This document shows, in pieces, positions 34,655-45,990 of a stretch of DNA of 64,000 nucleotides. Under the pieces are notes generated by a model. That model was not told where the DNA came from. It worked only from the letters and a program-made list of their open reading frames with translations, and made no database searches. Position 1 is the stretch's first letter; the number at the start of each line of letters is the position of its first letter. The position numbers and the translations under genes were made by a program. Source of the stretch: Aphrophora alni (Eukaryota > Arthropoda > Insecta > Hemiptera > Aphrophoridae); assembly GCA_963513935.1 (NCBI GenBank), contig OY740772.1, positions 13,238,098 to 13,302,097 on the forward strand. Direction: 5' to 3'.

Positions 34655-34830
34655 TATAGAAGGTTTAAAACCCTATCTTTACTATCAGGTCTCTCTTTAC
34701 CAACTCTTTCCCGATGGTGATGCTATTAGATTATTCAGGGTCATCATATGTCCTTTTCTTCCTTTTTTAAATAAGGTGATGATGATCAAGAGGTTTTATC
34801 CTTTAAACAACCAGAAAAGGGAAAAAAGGT
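34655..34830 (-). repeat. SINE-like family B copy (reverse, partial)
   Basis: Has 'actatcaggtctctcttta', 'ccaactctttcccgatgg', 'gatgctattagattattc' and 'ggtgatgatgatcaagagg'. Confidence 0.6.
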
Positions 34831-35159
34831 TTTAATTTTTTTCAATTTTTAATACGGGAATCATGTTGCTGGCCACATGAAATTTATTTGAACAGAATAA
34901 TATTTTTTTCTTCAAGACTAATCACATCGTTGCTTTAAAAAGATATTGTGTGCTTATGTTTTATAAGTAGTGCTTAAAAGATCTTGTGTCTATTTCATCA
35001 GGTTAAAAAACATAATTTTAAACATTCCACAGATAAATTGATTGCCATAATTATAATTAGCTTGTTAAATACCTATTTGATGTCATCACCACTTCAGTTA
35101 TTTAGTATTTTATATAATCCTAACATTAATTATCTGAACTCTTTTATCTAAATATAGTC

Positions 35160-35385
35160 AAATCCGTATTATCCGTAATCAACTTATCCATATCGCGGAA
35201 TTACTAAAATATGGTGCAAAAAGATTGCACAACCTTTCTCGCTCATCCATCCCGAAAAACCAAGTGAAAAACTATTTGTCGCCAAAAATGTTATTTCAGT
35301 ACTTGTCTGTCAAAAAATGAATATGAAGCATAGACATTGTCTTTGAAAAAATATTTATACATTTAAAGTGAGCCTTATACATTAA
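35160..35385 (+). repeat. Family A 5' end beside a pogo-like scrap
   Basis: 35160-35205 ('ccgtattatccgtaatc') recalls the inside of pogo-type MITEs. From 35212 the text 'ggtgcaaaaagattgcacaa', 'cctttctcgctcatccatcc' and 'gtacttgtctgtc' is the terminal segment of family A. Confidence 0.5.
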
Positions 35386-35537
35386 AGTTACCCCAAAATT
35401 CATCACATATTATTGAGAGTTGATTGTAAAATTCTGTAATAGACCCATCTGTGGAGGTGAACTAAGGCAAAAGTTATCGTTATCATATAACACCTAAAAA
35501 GATAGGAAATTTTAAATGAATCTCAATTCTAACTCAC

Positions 35538-35701
35538 CTCCAGAATTCAAATATTTATATCTTGATTCAACGACTGGATATTTATCAGCCAGAGTTTCAT
35601 CGGGCCAACAAAATGCTTCTGCAGAAAACACAATGCGTGCGTCCATCTTATGAAACTGTTCAACCATGTCATATACAGGCCCAGTTATTATGACATCATA
35701 G
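35538..35701 (-). CDS. PLOD: PLOD exon (glycosyltransferase domain)
   Basis: A 164-base exon with a CTTGTTTCAG acceptor and a GTGAGT donor. With the previous exon it completes T-D-S-Y-D-V, and it continues IITGPVYDMVEQFHKMDARI, then VFSAEAFCWPDETLADKYP, ending KYLNSG. The two aspartates of D-S-Y-D (the first from the preceding exon) correspond to the Mn(II)/UDP-binding DxxD motif of LH3 (Asp112 and Asp115). 'F.AE.FCWP' is a family signature. The motif is split by the intron between its serine bases. Confidence 0.95.
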
Positions 35702-36077
35702 CTGAAACAAGATAGAAAAGAATCTGATCAATTCTAATTTGAAATTTTTAGAAAATAAACTTAACACTGATAATCTAATTAATGTGAATACCAATTATCC
35801 AATAGACACCATCTGATATATGATTAATAGATAACTAGTTTGCCTTTAACTAAAATAGCATACAAGAAAGATTACAGAACAGAATACTATAAAATAACAG
35901 AACACAATAGTTATTGAAAAGACATAAGAAAGCTGTTATAAAGTCAAAATAATGAAACAAGACAAGTTGTAGAAAAACAAAAGAGTATATGGGCTAAATT
36001 TACTTTCACGCGAAATAAGACATATCAAAATAAAATTTGTTTTAAGAAATATAATATAAACTTTTGTTTCTTTATTG

Positions 36078-36335
36078 TTGAAAGGCAAAAAACATCTCGG
36101 TCATCATCTCCATATTAAAAAAAGGAAGAAAAGAACATAAAAACCCTAGCCCTTGAATACTCTCTAATAGCATCATAGTAGAAGAGAACAATAATTTGTC
36201 AAGAGAGAACTAATAGGAAAAATAAGAGAAGGATCTAACCCAAGACTATATGAAAAAAAGTGTATATCCAGCTAGGATCTCCCAGGATTGCTACGTCAGT
36301 ACTCACTTATAGGTGCACCTAAGGAGATGAACACA
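36078..36335 (+). repeat. SINE-like family B copy (forward)
   Basis: Contains 'aggcaaaaaacatctcggtc', 'atcatctcc', 'ccttgaatactctctaatag', 'gaacaataatttg', 'ggatctaacccaagactat', 'atccagctaggatc' and 'tactcacttataggtg'. It is one of the most complete copies. Confidence 0.7.
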
Positions 36336-36339
36336 AATA

Positions 36340-37030
36340 ACTTGATGTAGCTCCGGTTTCAGTGAGTTGAAGGTTGGCCCTGAAAAGAGCCCTCGGCTTT
36401 ATTTGTCCTTGACATCGAAGGCGCACAGGCTACTACCGCCAGAGTAGGAGCTCTAACAATTTCCTTTGCAGGAGACGGGAAAACTCCACCGGTGCCAGGT
36501 TTTACCCTAATAATTCCCCTGGAGATGAAGCATGCGGAACGTCTTCTTCTGCAGAGCGTTGGTCCGGTGTGGTGAACGGGAGGTAGGCACGCAGGAGGTC
36601 TTTAGAAAGTAGTTGTGGTGGTGTTAAACAGAGTGCTAGGGCAAACTCCCTCACCTTTCTCAGCAGCCTGAGTGTCTATGGAGAAAGAGTGGTGAGATAT
36701 AGTGCAGGTCTCCCGGAGGAGTAGTGTTCAATCTAGTGAGGATGGTGGCTGCTGGTCTCCCGGAAGAGAAGTGTTGAAGGTGAGAAGCTCTTCTCGGCAG
36801 TCTTCGAAGAAGTGAATGATGTGTAGTGCAGGTCTCCCGAAGGAGAAGTGATGAACTGATCTACTGGTGTGTTCTCGGCAGGTCTCCCGGAGGAGAAGTG
36901 TTGAACTGATCTACTGATCCCCCGGAGGAGAAGTGATGATTTTGTTGGTTTTCGTGACCTACTTATACAATTTTTACTCTCGTTACTTGAAGCTAGCTTG
37001 GTTAGGACTGGTTGAGTCCTAAACAAAGAG
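36340..37030. repeat. GC-richer segment with an imperfect minisatellite
   Basis: Against AT-rich surroundings, this stretch is near balanced composition. From about 36706 to 36940 the core GGTCTCCCGGAGGAGAAGTG recurs five times with small changes (near 36706, 36754, 36831, 36881 and 36918), spaced about 36-77 bases and often followed by TGAACTGATCTACTG. Related 'cccgagaggagaaatctac' wording occurs near 56835. Open frames over it are made by the repeat. It is probably part of an unrecognised mobile element. Confidence 0.55.
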
Positions 37031-37344
37031 CTGTACAGTGTATTCGTATCAGGTTAAGCGAACCAATCAGATACAGAAGAGAAAAAATTACTGGGATTTT
37101 ATAAGACGACTCCTATTCAGAACAAAACAGTTCCTAAATAACTTTTGATGAATTGTGAAAAAAAAATCCATAGATTCTGTATAAACACAATTCTCAAGTT
37201 TACAATTATCTGTAAATAAGGTAGTTTCTGACCAATAAGGGGATTACAGTACTGGAGTAACGACCTTACTTGCTGAAATTAACTCTACATGACTTTTACC
37301 TATATCCTAAGATAAAACACCAGCTTTACTACAGGTGTTGACAC

Positions 37345-37870
37345 ATGCTGACACAGTACTGTTCCCAACAAAGTAAAATTCACATACAATTTGGAGCCTC
37401 TTTATCGTTAAAATATCAACATACATGCATTCTGACCAACTCTAGATCTGCCATACAAGCACTAATGCATTCAGACATATGTGCCTACGTATACCCGGTC
37501 TCAGAAATTAGAAGCAAAACGGACGGAGCAGAATCGGTAAATACATACTATTCCAATGGATCCAATCTCAATGTGTCATTTTCAGCAATGAGACAGCAGA
37601 TAAAACAGCACCACATATAAACCCAGTAAAATTCCTCAATGCTGTATTGTAAAAACTCGGCGGGCACTAATTTTGAACTCCTATGAAAAAATGTATGAAG
37701 CACTGAGATCACAGGAAAGTACTTGTATAGAATTCAACCAGAGCCAACTGATACAGAAATCTGTCAGGACATCTCACGACCAAGGCCACTTTCACCTTGG
37801 TCACAGACACCCAATACACTACTTTAAACTTGACAAATTCACCGAAATGTTTCCTGTGCAATGAGAAAGA
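37345..37870 (+). pseudogene. Decayed LINE fragment (RNase H region)
   Basis: The plus strand gives ILTNSRSAIQAL, matching the 'i.tDSrsAiqAL' motif of LINE-encoded RNase H, with the catalytic D changed to N. A different frame 110 bases later gives FQWIQSQCVIFSNETADK, the degenerate 'fqWiPsH.gi.GNE.AD.' motif. The gap is right for one RNase H domain. Frameshifts and substitutions make it non-functional. It lies in the PLOD intron between the exons at 38377 and 35538. Confidence 0.7.
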
Positions 37871-38376
37871 AGTCTTTTTAATAAATTTTCCTCAGTTGTG
37901 TATACCCAATATCGACCAGGGATATCTTAAGGACAGAAGTCTTCATCACTAAATTTTGAAATGCAAAAAAAACTAGGTTTTCGCAGCAGCGGCATACAAT
38001 GGTCACCGGTATTATCAGCTGTATATGACGCAAGAAGCTTGTACAAAGAAGTAGATATAGATCATTTGTTTTTTACACAAAACATTTCACACAAAAACAT
38101 GTGTAGGCTATTGTCAGATTTTATATACACAATCATTGTTTTAACTTAAAAGTAAGACAAACAGTGATTAAGAGATAAGGGAAAAGTATACACGTTTGAC
38201 ATCAGTTTCGTTATTTAATAGTCACACTTTCTATACACTGAGCTAAAAATTGTGGCAAATTAGCCCTAGGATCAGTGAACATGTTTCCATGAGGAATATA
38301 ACAATAGCTACAATTTATGTAATCAAAATTTACTAACAATACTAGTTCTAATAATACATGGAATTATTGTACATAC

Positions 38377-38510
38377 CTGTCAGTAAACATGACAATCTTG
38401 GTGTTGTCATTAGCATACTCTTCCAATGCCTGTTTCAGAAGGTTTACTTTATATCCTCCACCTGGTCCTTTCATATCTCCACCTAGCCATTTCTTACCCA
38501 TCCCCAAGAC
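38377..38510 (-). CDS. PLOD: PLOD exon (glycosyltransferase domain)
   Basis: A 134-base exon with a TTTTCACAG acceptor and a GTATGT donor. It encodes VLGMGKKWLGGDMKGPGGGY, then KVNLLKQALEEYANDNTKI, then VMFTD. The family pattern is 'vLG.G..W.GGdm....GGG.Kv.lLk.aLe.y.d....vvlFtDsYDv'. Entry is phase 0; it leaves two bases of the serine codon of D-S-Y-D. Overlapping long frames on the plus strand are shadows. Confidence 0.96.
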
Positions 38511-39420
38511 CTGTGAAAACAAACAACACACTGTTCAGAAGATGTCTTTATTACAAGTCAGCCATTCTTTTGCAATGGATATGCCAGTTGGCCAACGTTA
38601 CAATGTATTGTAAAAAATATAAAAAGTCTATTTGGTTTTGTTATGTTTACATGTGTGTGAAGTTGGTTTATTATAGTTCTACTAGTTTTCATCCATTGAA
38701 TTATTTTTTTTTTAAAGTAGCGGATATGACACGAAAGGCATGTCTCAAGTCAAGACATCTACTTCTGTAGATATTGTTGAAAATTCCGTTAATTTTTTTA
38801 TTAAATAGTCTAAAATAATTGTTTTTTTCAGCTTCATTATTTATCCAAAAATTGAAGTCTAGTTTATTGAGTTTATTTTTAACATTAATCATTTCTTTAC
38901 AATTTTTTTTAATACTGTAATGGATGTAACAAGTAATAATACAAATTGTACACAAAATAAACATGCTTTAAAAATTGTTACTAGGAATAACTAGCCTACA
39001 GTAGATTTAAAGAAATAAAAATAAGTTACTTGGTCTGCATGTTTTTAGTCAAAAAATTTCAAAGTATATATCACTATTTTAATTAAGACACTATATTATG
39101 TATAAATTGACTCTATACATTATAAAAATCAACAACCAACAATGTGTAAACAAATTAAAAATGCTTCAAAAATATAAATTTCACTGTATATAGAAAATTT
39201 AGGCATTTTAAAATAATAATTCATAATTATAACTATTTGAATAAATTACTTTAATTTTTAAATGTGCAGTGTATGTTTAGCTGAATTATAAACACAACTC
39301 TAAAATAATTTTGAGTGCCTGGCTGGATGTCTAACCACACATTACCACTAGAAAGGATTTTGCAAATTCAATCCGTAAGAAAGTTAAAAGGAGTCAAATT
39401 TGTTTTCACAGATTGCTTAA
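38511..39420. other. PLOD intron, nothing recognised
   Basis: AT-rich sequence; no identified repeat. Confidence 0.4.
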
Positions 39421-39429
39421 TATCTCTTA

Positions 39430-40610
39430 CGCCCGATGACATACACAAGAGCTTTTTTTTCTCCAACCTCCGATCGTGCTGCTAAATGGTCTGCCTCTGC
39501 TACTGCCAACTCCCCTACCATACCACTGTTACTACCAAATCCAAACACTTCAGTTGGAGCTGAATTGCAAAAATTGCCACGTTGGTTGATTTTCCTGCTT
39601 AGTTCAAATTCCATAGCATCATTAAATTTTTCAGACAGAACGTAATAATACAGCAAAAATTCATCGCAGAATGAGCCTAGTATACAGTGAAATCTTTATC
39701 AGTGATGGTGTTATGTGAGAGTGGTGCAGGAAATTTAAAGATGACCAAACTGACAATCATGATGAAAGTGGACAATGAGGCTAGTCCGTCGCTAGTGAAG
39801 ACCTTGTTCCATATTTTTCAAGGTGTGTAATGGAACACCTTGGCTACTGAAAACTTTGTGCTCAATGGGATCCCAAAATGCTGTCAGAGAACCACAAAAC
39901 ACAGCGAAAGGAATCAGCCTTAAACTTTTTCACAGACTATGTTGATCAATACTAAATCAATAGTGATGGAAGATGAAACTTGGATTGATTACGACAATCT
40001 AGAAATGAAACAATAGTCTCAACAGTGGATGAACACAAACTCCCTAAACAAACCCAAAAGTTCAAAAAAGTTCAACAATAGGAAGACAATCGCTACCGTT
40101 TTGTGGAATGAAAAAGACAAGTTTCTTGAAGATTATATGGAGCCAGAGACTAAGATCAAATGGTAAATTTCTGTCTTTCTCAAACCACTTAGTCAACTCC
40201 CTGAATAAGGTCTTCACTAGCGGCAGACTTGTGTTTTTATCCCATTTATCATAAACGTCAATTCGGCCATCTTTAAGTTTCCAACATCACTCTAGCACAA
40301 CACCATCAATCATTAAGTTTTCAACATATACTCGGCTCATTCAGCGATGAACTTTGTTTTGTTATTCCCTTCTGTATGAAAAAAAAACTAATGACACTTT
40401 GCAACTCACGCTTGACGGGAGATAATTCATGCAGCAATTTTTACACTACTGCAGCTCAGCTCCAACTAATGTGTTGGAGTTGGCAGTGGCAGAGGTTATG
40501 ATGGGGGAGCTGCACAGTAGCACAGTCTACAGCTCTGCTATTAACCTCTCAGCAAACCACTTAGAAACGGTATCGAAGATTGAAAAAAAAAATAGTCCTC
40601 ATACATTTGG
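39430..40610. mobile_element. Inverted mariner-transposase remnant in a foldback
   Basis: The left half on the plus strand (39664-40175) reads, with frame changes, CRKFKDDQTDNHDE, SLVKTLF, ME-DETWIDYDN, KTIATVLWNEKD and DYMEPETK. These match the mariner pattern 'CrkFkdg.td..De..GRPs', 'tgDEtWv.y', '.ma.vFWd..G..l.df...gt'. The right half (40155-40350, minus strand) repeats the N-terminal portion in inverted orientation. Outside both, 'cagttggagctga' and 'ctctgctactgccaactcc' pair with their complements near 40440-40510. Stops and indels abound, so no active transposase is encoded. Confidence 0.75.
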
Positions 40611-40899
40611 TTTTAATGAATACGACTGTTTCTCAAAAATAATCACCGAATTTCAAATTGCCAACCTTGTTTAAACAGTTAATCAGTAGTTACTTGTTAT
40701 TTTTGGATCTTAAATGAGTCCATAACAACTTTTTTTTTTCCTTTTAGCTTAGCGTTTATTAATAATACCATCGTCATTAATGGTAAATGATTGGATTCAC
40801 GCTAAAAAAAATCAACAGAACTGCAAGCCTTATCACATCATTATAACAACTGTATCTAAAATTATAATTATCATAATAAAAGATAATTTATGAACATAC

Positions 40900-40988
40900 C
40901 TTTGTAGGAACATCATATACTTCTGCTGAACGTTTAAACCTCTTGAACCCATCAGTATCATTAGAGGCTACAGTAAGTAGCAAGAAAT
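40900..40988 (-). CDS. PLOD: PLOD exon (start of glycosyltransferase domain)
   Basis: An 89-base exon with a GGTTACAG acceptor and a GTATGT donor. It encodes FLLLTVASNDTDGFKRFKRS, then AEVYDVPTK. This matches '.llviTvat...dGf.Rf..Sa..fnytv' directly after the signal peptide of lysyl hydroxylases. It starts with two bases of a split codon, so at least one upstream exon with the signal peptide exists; I could not find it between 41 kb and the right edge. This is the most 5' exon I can support. Confidence 0.93.
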
Positions 40989-41087
40989 CTGTAACCAATT
41001 ATATGTAATTAGCATCAGACATTTATACACACACAAATACAGACTATAAATATTAGTTTTAGTATCTTAAACATTTTAAAAAAATAA

Positions 41088-41755
41088 ACCCATTTCTCAC
41101 TCTTTCATCCCCTAATATCAAATTAAAACTAACCAAAGAAAATGAACCATTTTTCAACATATCTTTGGAAAAATGTTTTTTATATTTAAATAGGGCTTAA
41201 ACTTGGTTTGCTTGTCATAAACATGTTCTCAGCGGAAATCGTATTTGATTAAAATTAATCTTTAATTCAAATTGATGATAGTCAACGATTTTGTTTGTTT
41301 CCAAATTAATTATTCCTGAGTGGTAATATATTTTTACTTATTATTTTCTACATGGGTTTGTGTCAATCTTCACTCACTAAATACGGATTTTGTTCAATTT
41401 TAAGTGAAATGTGAAATAATGACCCAAACCTATGAGCAAAGTAGCAATTAAAAAATATTATAGTTAAGGAATTGTTGGCAAAAAACAAAACTGAACCTTG
41501 ACTACTGTTATTAATAGCTAAATTTTATTCACACATTTAACGCAAAGGACGTGTGTTATGGCACAAACAAAGCAAGCTTAGGCCTGTATTTAAATATTTT
41601 TCGAAGGTTTCAAATGTCCATAGTTCATTTTCACTTTTTGATTGACAACTATTGAACTGATATTTTTGGTAATGATTAGTTTTAGTTTTGAGGGATTGAC
41701 AAGTATGAATATTTTAAACAATGTTTTAGCACCATTTACTAAGTTTTGTAATTAT
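41088..41755. mobile_element. Family A as a compact foldback element
   Basis: The left arm runs forward ('catttctcactctttcatc', 'tgtttccaaattaattattc', 'caatcttcactcactaaata'). From about 41400 the same sequence returns inverted ('aatgacccaaacctatgag', 'caaagcaagcttaggcc', 'gattagttttagttttgagg', ending 'atgttttagcaccatt'). Arms are about 310 bases. This copy shows that family A is built as an inverted repeat with ends near TGGTGCAAAA. Confidence 0.75.
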
Positions 41756-41879
41756 GAAGTTTCATTTATATGTACAGAAAATCGTAATAGGTGACCAGTT
41801 ATATGCAAGCGCAGCGAGCATGGTGTTGATGTGGAAAGTTATTGTATATACATAATTTTGTTTTTAATTTAAAGGTAGG

Positions 41880-42190
41880 ACTTTTATTCATTTTTGATAA
41901 CTAAAATTTGGATTATAAGAAAAACATTTCTCAAAATCTGCTCTAATGATGTTGATCACAATTTGCTCAAGTGTAACTTCTAAGGATGCACACAAAAAAG
42001 TATTGATCATTATCTCTTCAAAAATTCTAGTTGCAAGTTATGGGTAAAAAACCAAAAATATTTTCCATGGAGCTGTTATAAAATCCTTAATTTCTCAGAA
42101 CATTATTGTCCCGAACCCGAACAAAAGTCACAAATAAAAAAAATTACGGTTCAGGAATAATTGGAAAAAACTAATTGAAACTTATAGCAT
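41880..42190 (-). repeat. Family A, inverted fragment
   Basis: 'aactaaaatttggattata', 'gatgttgatcacaatttgctc', 'agttatgggtaaaaaacc' and 'aggaataattggaaaaaac' are reverse-orientation family A words. Confidence 0.65.
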
Positions 42191-43480
42191 CCAGGCATGT
42201 GATTGATGGGACATGGAGTGGTTTATGGATGGTTCAAGAACTAAGGTGGAACAGGCGCAGGTATCTGTGGAGATGAATTATGCCAGAGAATTTCGCTATG
42301 ATTGGGAGTTCACCACACATTGTTCTAGTTGAAAATAACAGCACTAATAGAATGTGCACAAGTACATCTAAGTCTTGGGTGCAGGGATAAGGAAAATTCC
42401 CATTTATAGTGACAGTCGGACAACCTTGAAAGCACTAGATTCAAAAGAATTCAGGTCAAAGCTAGTCTGGGATTGCTTCAAGATGCTATCACAGCTTTGC
42501 GACAGTAATAATGTTACTCTTTGTTAGTTGTGGGCATTAACGCTAACAACGGTCAACATCAACACCAGTTAACATTGAGTGTGATTAACTGTTGAAAAAA
42601 ACTGCTAACGTTAACCTGCCAGACAGAACAGAAGACCAAGCATCTTTGTTCAGTGTGCACGTGTAAAATAGTAAAATAGTAGGCTACAGCAGAAACTTAT
42701 GTTAATTCGTTGATGAATAAACGTTGACATTAATTGATTCGTTTTAGTTGCTCAACTAAACTAACAGACGACTGAGAGGCGTACGTGTATAAGCTGGGTG
42801 CGCACATATCGAGTGGGCTGTTGGCGCTAACAAACAACCACTGATGCGTCACCTACAAGCACTAAGCAGTTGATCAACGTTAGCAGTTAATGAATTCACT
42901 TCTTCGTCAACTGTGTTGAGCGTTGATGATGGTTAACATTGACGGTTAGCTGTTACCCGTTAACGGACACAGCACTACTCTTTGTTAGATGCTAGGACAT
43001 GCTAGAATTAGCGGAAATGAGAACGCTGACATACTAGCAAATAAAGCAAAGTTCATAGGACCAAAGCCATTTTGTGGAATCTCTAGGAAAAGGGCTATGT
43101 CCGCCATCAACACTTAAGCTGAGAAAGAACATGGACAAGGTGTAGGAACATCTAAGGTCTGAGAGTGAGTAGTTATGTCCTCTCTACAAAAAGTTAAGCT
43201 GATGCAATATAAGGAAGGTGATAAGCTAAATCATAGGACACAGCCACTTTAGAAAGCAAAGCATATGCACATGATCTTTACAGCTGAACTTCTGTGCATA
43301 AGATGTAGAATACACAACGAGATTGCAGACCACCTGCTTTTAGACTGCAGCAGTCTTGATCAGGAAGGATAGGCATCTTTGGACATGTGAAGAAAAGCCT
43401 AACAGTTTCCCAAGACACCCTCATAACAAGATCCTCAAATTCGCAGAGCTTGTGAATCTATAGGATGATGACTTAGGGGT
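42190..43480 (+). pseudogene. LINE fragment with RNase H and C-terminal zinc motif
   Basis: The plus strand, with a few frameshifts, reads FMDGSRTKVEQAQVSVEM, then IPIYSDSRTTLKALDSKEF, then KLVWDCFKMLSQLCDSNNVT. After a 448-base insertion it continues LGHARISGNENADILANKAK. These are the RNase H blocks 'ftDGS', 'ySDSr.tLkAL', 'vW.c...l..l...n.vtl.WvpGH.gi.GNe.AD.lA' of I/R1/LOA-type non-LTR elements. Further on, LLCIRCRIHNEIADHLLLDC has the C..C...H...C layout of the terminal zinc motif. No reverse transcriptase part is seen, as the sequence upstream is family A. Confidence 0.8.
42528..42975. mobile_element. 448-base element inserted in the LINE, 13-base target duplication
   Basis: TACTCTTTGTTAG occurs exactly at 42515-42527 and again at 42976-42988. 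Removing one copy plus the interval restores the contiguity of the surrounding RNase H homology. The inserted ends are similar complements (TGTGGGCATTAACG at left; the right end complements to TGTGTCCGTTAACG). The interior is dense in CAACGTTAAC-like words. It may be hAT-like if the true duplication is 8 bases and the rest is chance similarity. Confidence 0.75.
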
Positions 43481-43584
43481 GCACATTATCCTCCGGGAGT
43501 GCAATAAGCCTTAATGGCTGAAGTGCTTTGAGTAATAAGCAACGCTTGAAGAATTGAATTGAAAAGAAACTTGACCGCTTTCGG

Positions 43585-44080
43585 CTTAGGGCTGTCTTTA
43601 ATTTTTTCGATAATTCAAAATTTGAGGGAAAACCAAAACAAAATATTATGATTTTCTCAAAATTGTTATCTAATTTTCCTAAAATGTACCAAAACAAAAC
43701 ACATTTGTCGGTATGTCTCCAAAACTTTCTGTACCTGAATTATCGGTAAAAAAAACCCAGATTCTTGGACATGGAACAAAAAGAAGTATTTCTCAAAATC
43801 GACTCTACTAATTTCGGTGAAATATAAAGATTAATTACCCAAACCAGTTTGAAACAATGCAAATTGTAGAAAATTACTGTTAAGGAATAATTTTCAAAAA
43901 AACTAATATGAACCTTTAAACTCCTGTCATTTAAACTTAGTATCATTTTAAAATATTTATACTTCACACGAGTTTATGACAAGTGTTATACTGATAATCA
44001 CTGAATTGACAATTACTGTTGTTTTGTTGGTATTTCGATTGTGAATTGGTGTGTTAGAAAGTTAGCGCAGTATTTTTGCC
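43585..44080 (-). repeat. Family A, inverted copy with terminus
   Basis: Reads 'gtatgtctccaaaactttc', 'gaattatcggtaaaaaa', 'ctcaaaatcgactctac', 'aggaataattttcaaaaa' and ends 'tgttagaaagttagcgcag', a family A terminus. Confidence 0.65.
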
Positions 44081-45565
44081 CCGCTTATCATTATGTATGA
44101 TATCTAATTCTTGATTAATATCATTTCAGTCTCTTCCAGGAAAAAGAGCCAATACATTATACTAAGGGATTAGAATCAGTGCACAGTTTGTGCTCCAACC
44201 TACACAGGTCAAGTAGTCAAAAATTTACAAAAATCTCAAGACTTATAGTTTTAGCTTTAGTCCCAAGTTACGAACAAACGCAAAGGTCACTGCAATTCAT
44301 ATTGTATGCAACACTTCTAGCACACTTGTAAAGCTGGTAGTCTATATAGTGAGATGTATTACTAAAAATGTTTTTCCTTTATTAAACAATTAAAGAAATT
44401 CTACAAATTGTGACCTCCCTTAAAGAAATGCCGGCACATGATACTATGAAATGTACACTGACACTAATTTACCAGCAAAATTTATTACAATTTATAATTA
44501 TTTTTAAAATTCTAAACAGCTTCTGTATTTAATTTATTTGTATTAAAAAAAAAAAAAACATTAAATTTCATTTTATCTTAAAAACATTTATAACGAACGG
44601 TGCAAAAATTATTACACAAACTTTCTGACTAACGCATCAAATAAAAACTAACCAAATCTAATCATCATGAAAAATGTCAGTTCAGTAGATGTCAGCCAAA
44701 AAGTGAAATGAACCAAGGAAGTAAAAATAAACTTGCATCACTTTTTTTACAGATAACTTAAGAAGTGGTATTTTTTTTTTATAGATGGCGACCAATACGT
44801 TGTATTATACCATTTATCAACCATTCACATTAACCCCAAAATCTATTTTTATAATCTTGTATCCAAAATATATGTTAATATTCACATCATCCAATAATCA
44901 TCTCCATAAAAGAAAAAAAAATGCCCATTTGACTATCTAGATATGAAATAGTTATGTAAATAAGATAAACTAGTCTTTTCTATTAAGAATTTTAACAGAT
45001 CTGTATAAGTACATTTGGTGTGGTATTTTCATAAAAATACAACAATATCTATATTCATCAAAAAGATCACCTACATAATATTATCAATGACTACATATTT
45101 AGTCATTGATATTATTGATTGTTACTATCAAATGAACGTGAAATAGTCTCGAAGGCCGAGATTCGTGTTGTAGCATGAAAAAGTTTAAAGTTGTTGGTTT
45201 ACTTTAGAATTCAGTACCCTACGATTTCTGTCAATGGCATTTTCTCATCGGTTAAGTGTTCGGATGGTTTCCAAGCTGTCTTCTGCGGTCGGCATTTTGT
45301 TTTATACTAGTATAAAACTTTGAATATTCAAACAATTCCAACACATTAACAATAAGCCACATAAACCATTAAGTTTTCCGAGATCTAAGCAATAAATAGC
45401 GTGTAGACACTATGTAAGTTAAGTCGTTGACTTTTGCGAGATAAAAAATTCAGATCACACATTAACAATGAGCCATATAAACTGTTTAGTTCTGTGAAAT
45501 GTAAGCACTCGATCACAACATAACGTGAATCCGCACAAATAGACTAACCGCTGTTTAACTTAATC
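44081..45565. other. PLOD 5' intron or upstream region
   Basis: A family A 5' fragment lies at 44600-44730 ('cggtgcaaaaattattacac', 'gtagatgtcagccaaaaagtg'). 45125-45300 is a less AT-rich patch; I tested it for a signal-peptide exon on the minus strand and found none. The rest is AT-rich. Confidence 0.4.
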
Positions 45566-45658
45566 CAAAAATAATTTAAAACAGCTGTTATAAATTCTCA
45601 AACAAAACAACAAAAAACCTATTTGAGAATTTGTAACAGCTGTTTCAAATTATTTTTG
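45566..45658. repeat. Hairpin with 37-base arms
   Basis: 'caaaaataatttaaaacagc' pairs with 'gctgtttcaaattatttttg', and 'gttataaattctcaaa' with 'tttgagaatttgtaac', around a loop of about 18 A-rich bases. It contains the CAGCTG E-box word in both arms, but the palindrome itself creates that. Confidence 0.8.
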
Positions 45659-45990
45659 TTGTGAAACATGTTAATTACCCATAACAGACATGTTATTTAA
45701 ATGGTAAATGTATTAAAAAATAAGCGTTTCCAAGGAAAATGAACGATTTTCGGTAAATCTGCAGTCAACACTGTTTAATTAAAGTCATTAAAATCAGCCC
45801 TATAGTAAAGAAATGCGCGACTAGCGCAGAAATTCCTTAGTAAATTATAAACAAAAGATAAAAGTGTAAAGTGTGTGTAAAAACTATGGTAACGGCTAAA
45901 TATTTCATGAACTGCTTTATGTTAGTCCTCTCATTTTAAAGCACCTTAACTTGAAGTATCTAAAGAATGGTACAAAAAATTAGTAGGATA

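Noticed and set aside
36733..37026. 97-codon minus-strand frame rich in SSP and SFS
   Set aside because: Produced by the GGTCTCCCGGAGGAGAAGTG minisatellite.
37345..37620. 91-codon plus frame as a host gene
   Set aside because: Contains only the decayed RNase H motif NSRSAIQAL and continues in another frame, so it is a LINE relic.
38389..38770. Plus-strand frames of 74 and 114 codons
   Set aside because: Antisense of the PLOD exon at 38377-38510, which is conserved on the minus strand.
45180..45300. Short CpG-containing minus frame starting MPTAEDSLETIRTL
   Set aside because: Stops after 16 codons without a donor; not a signal peptide.
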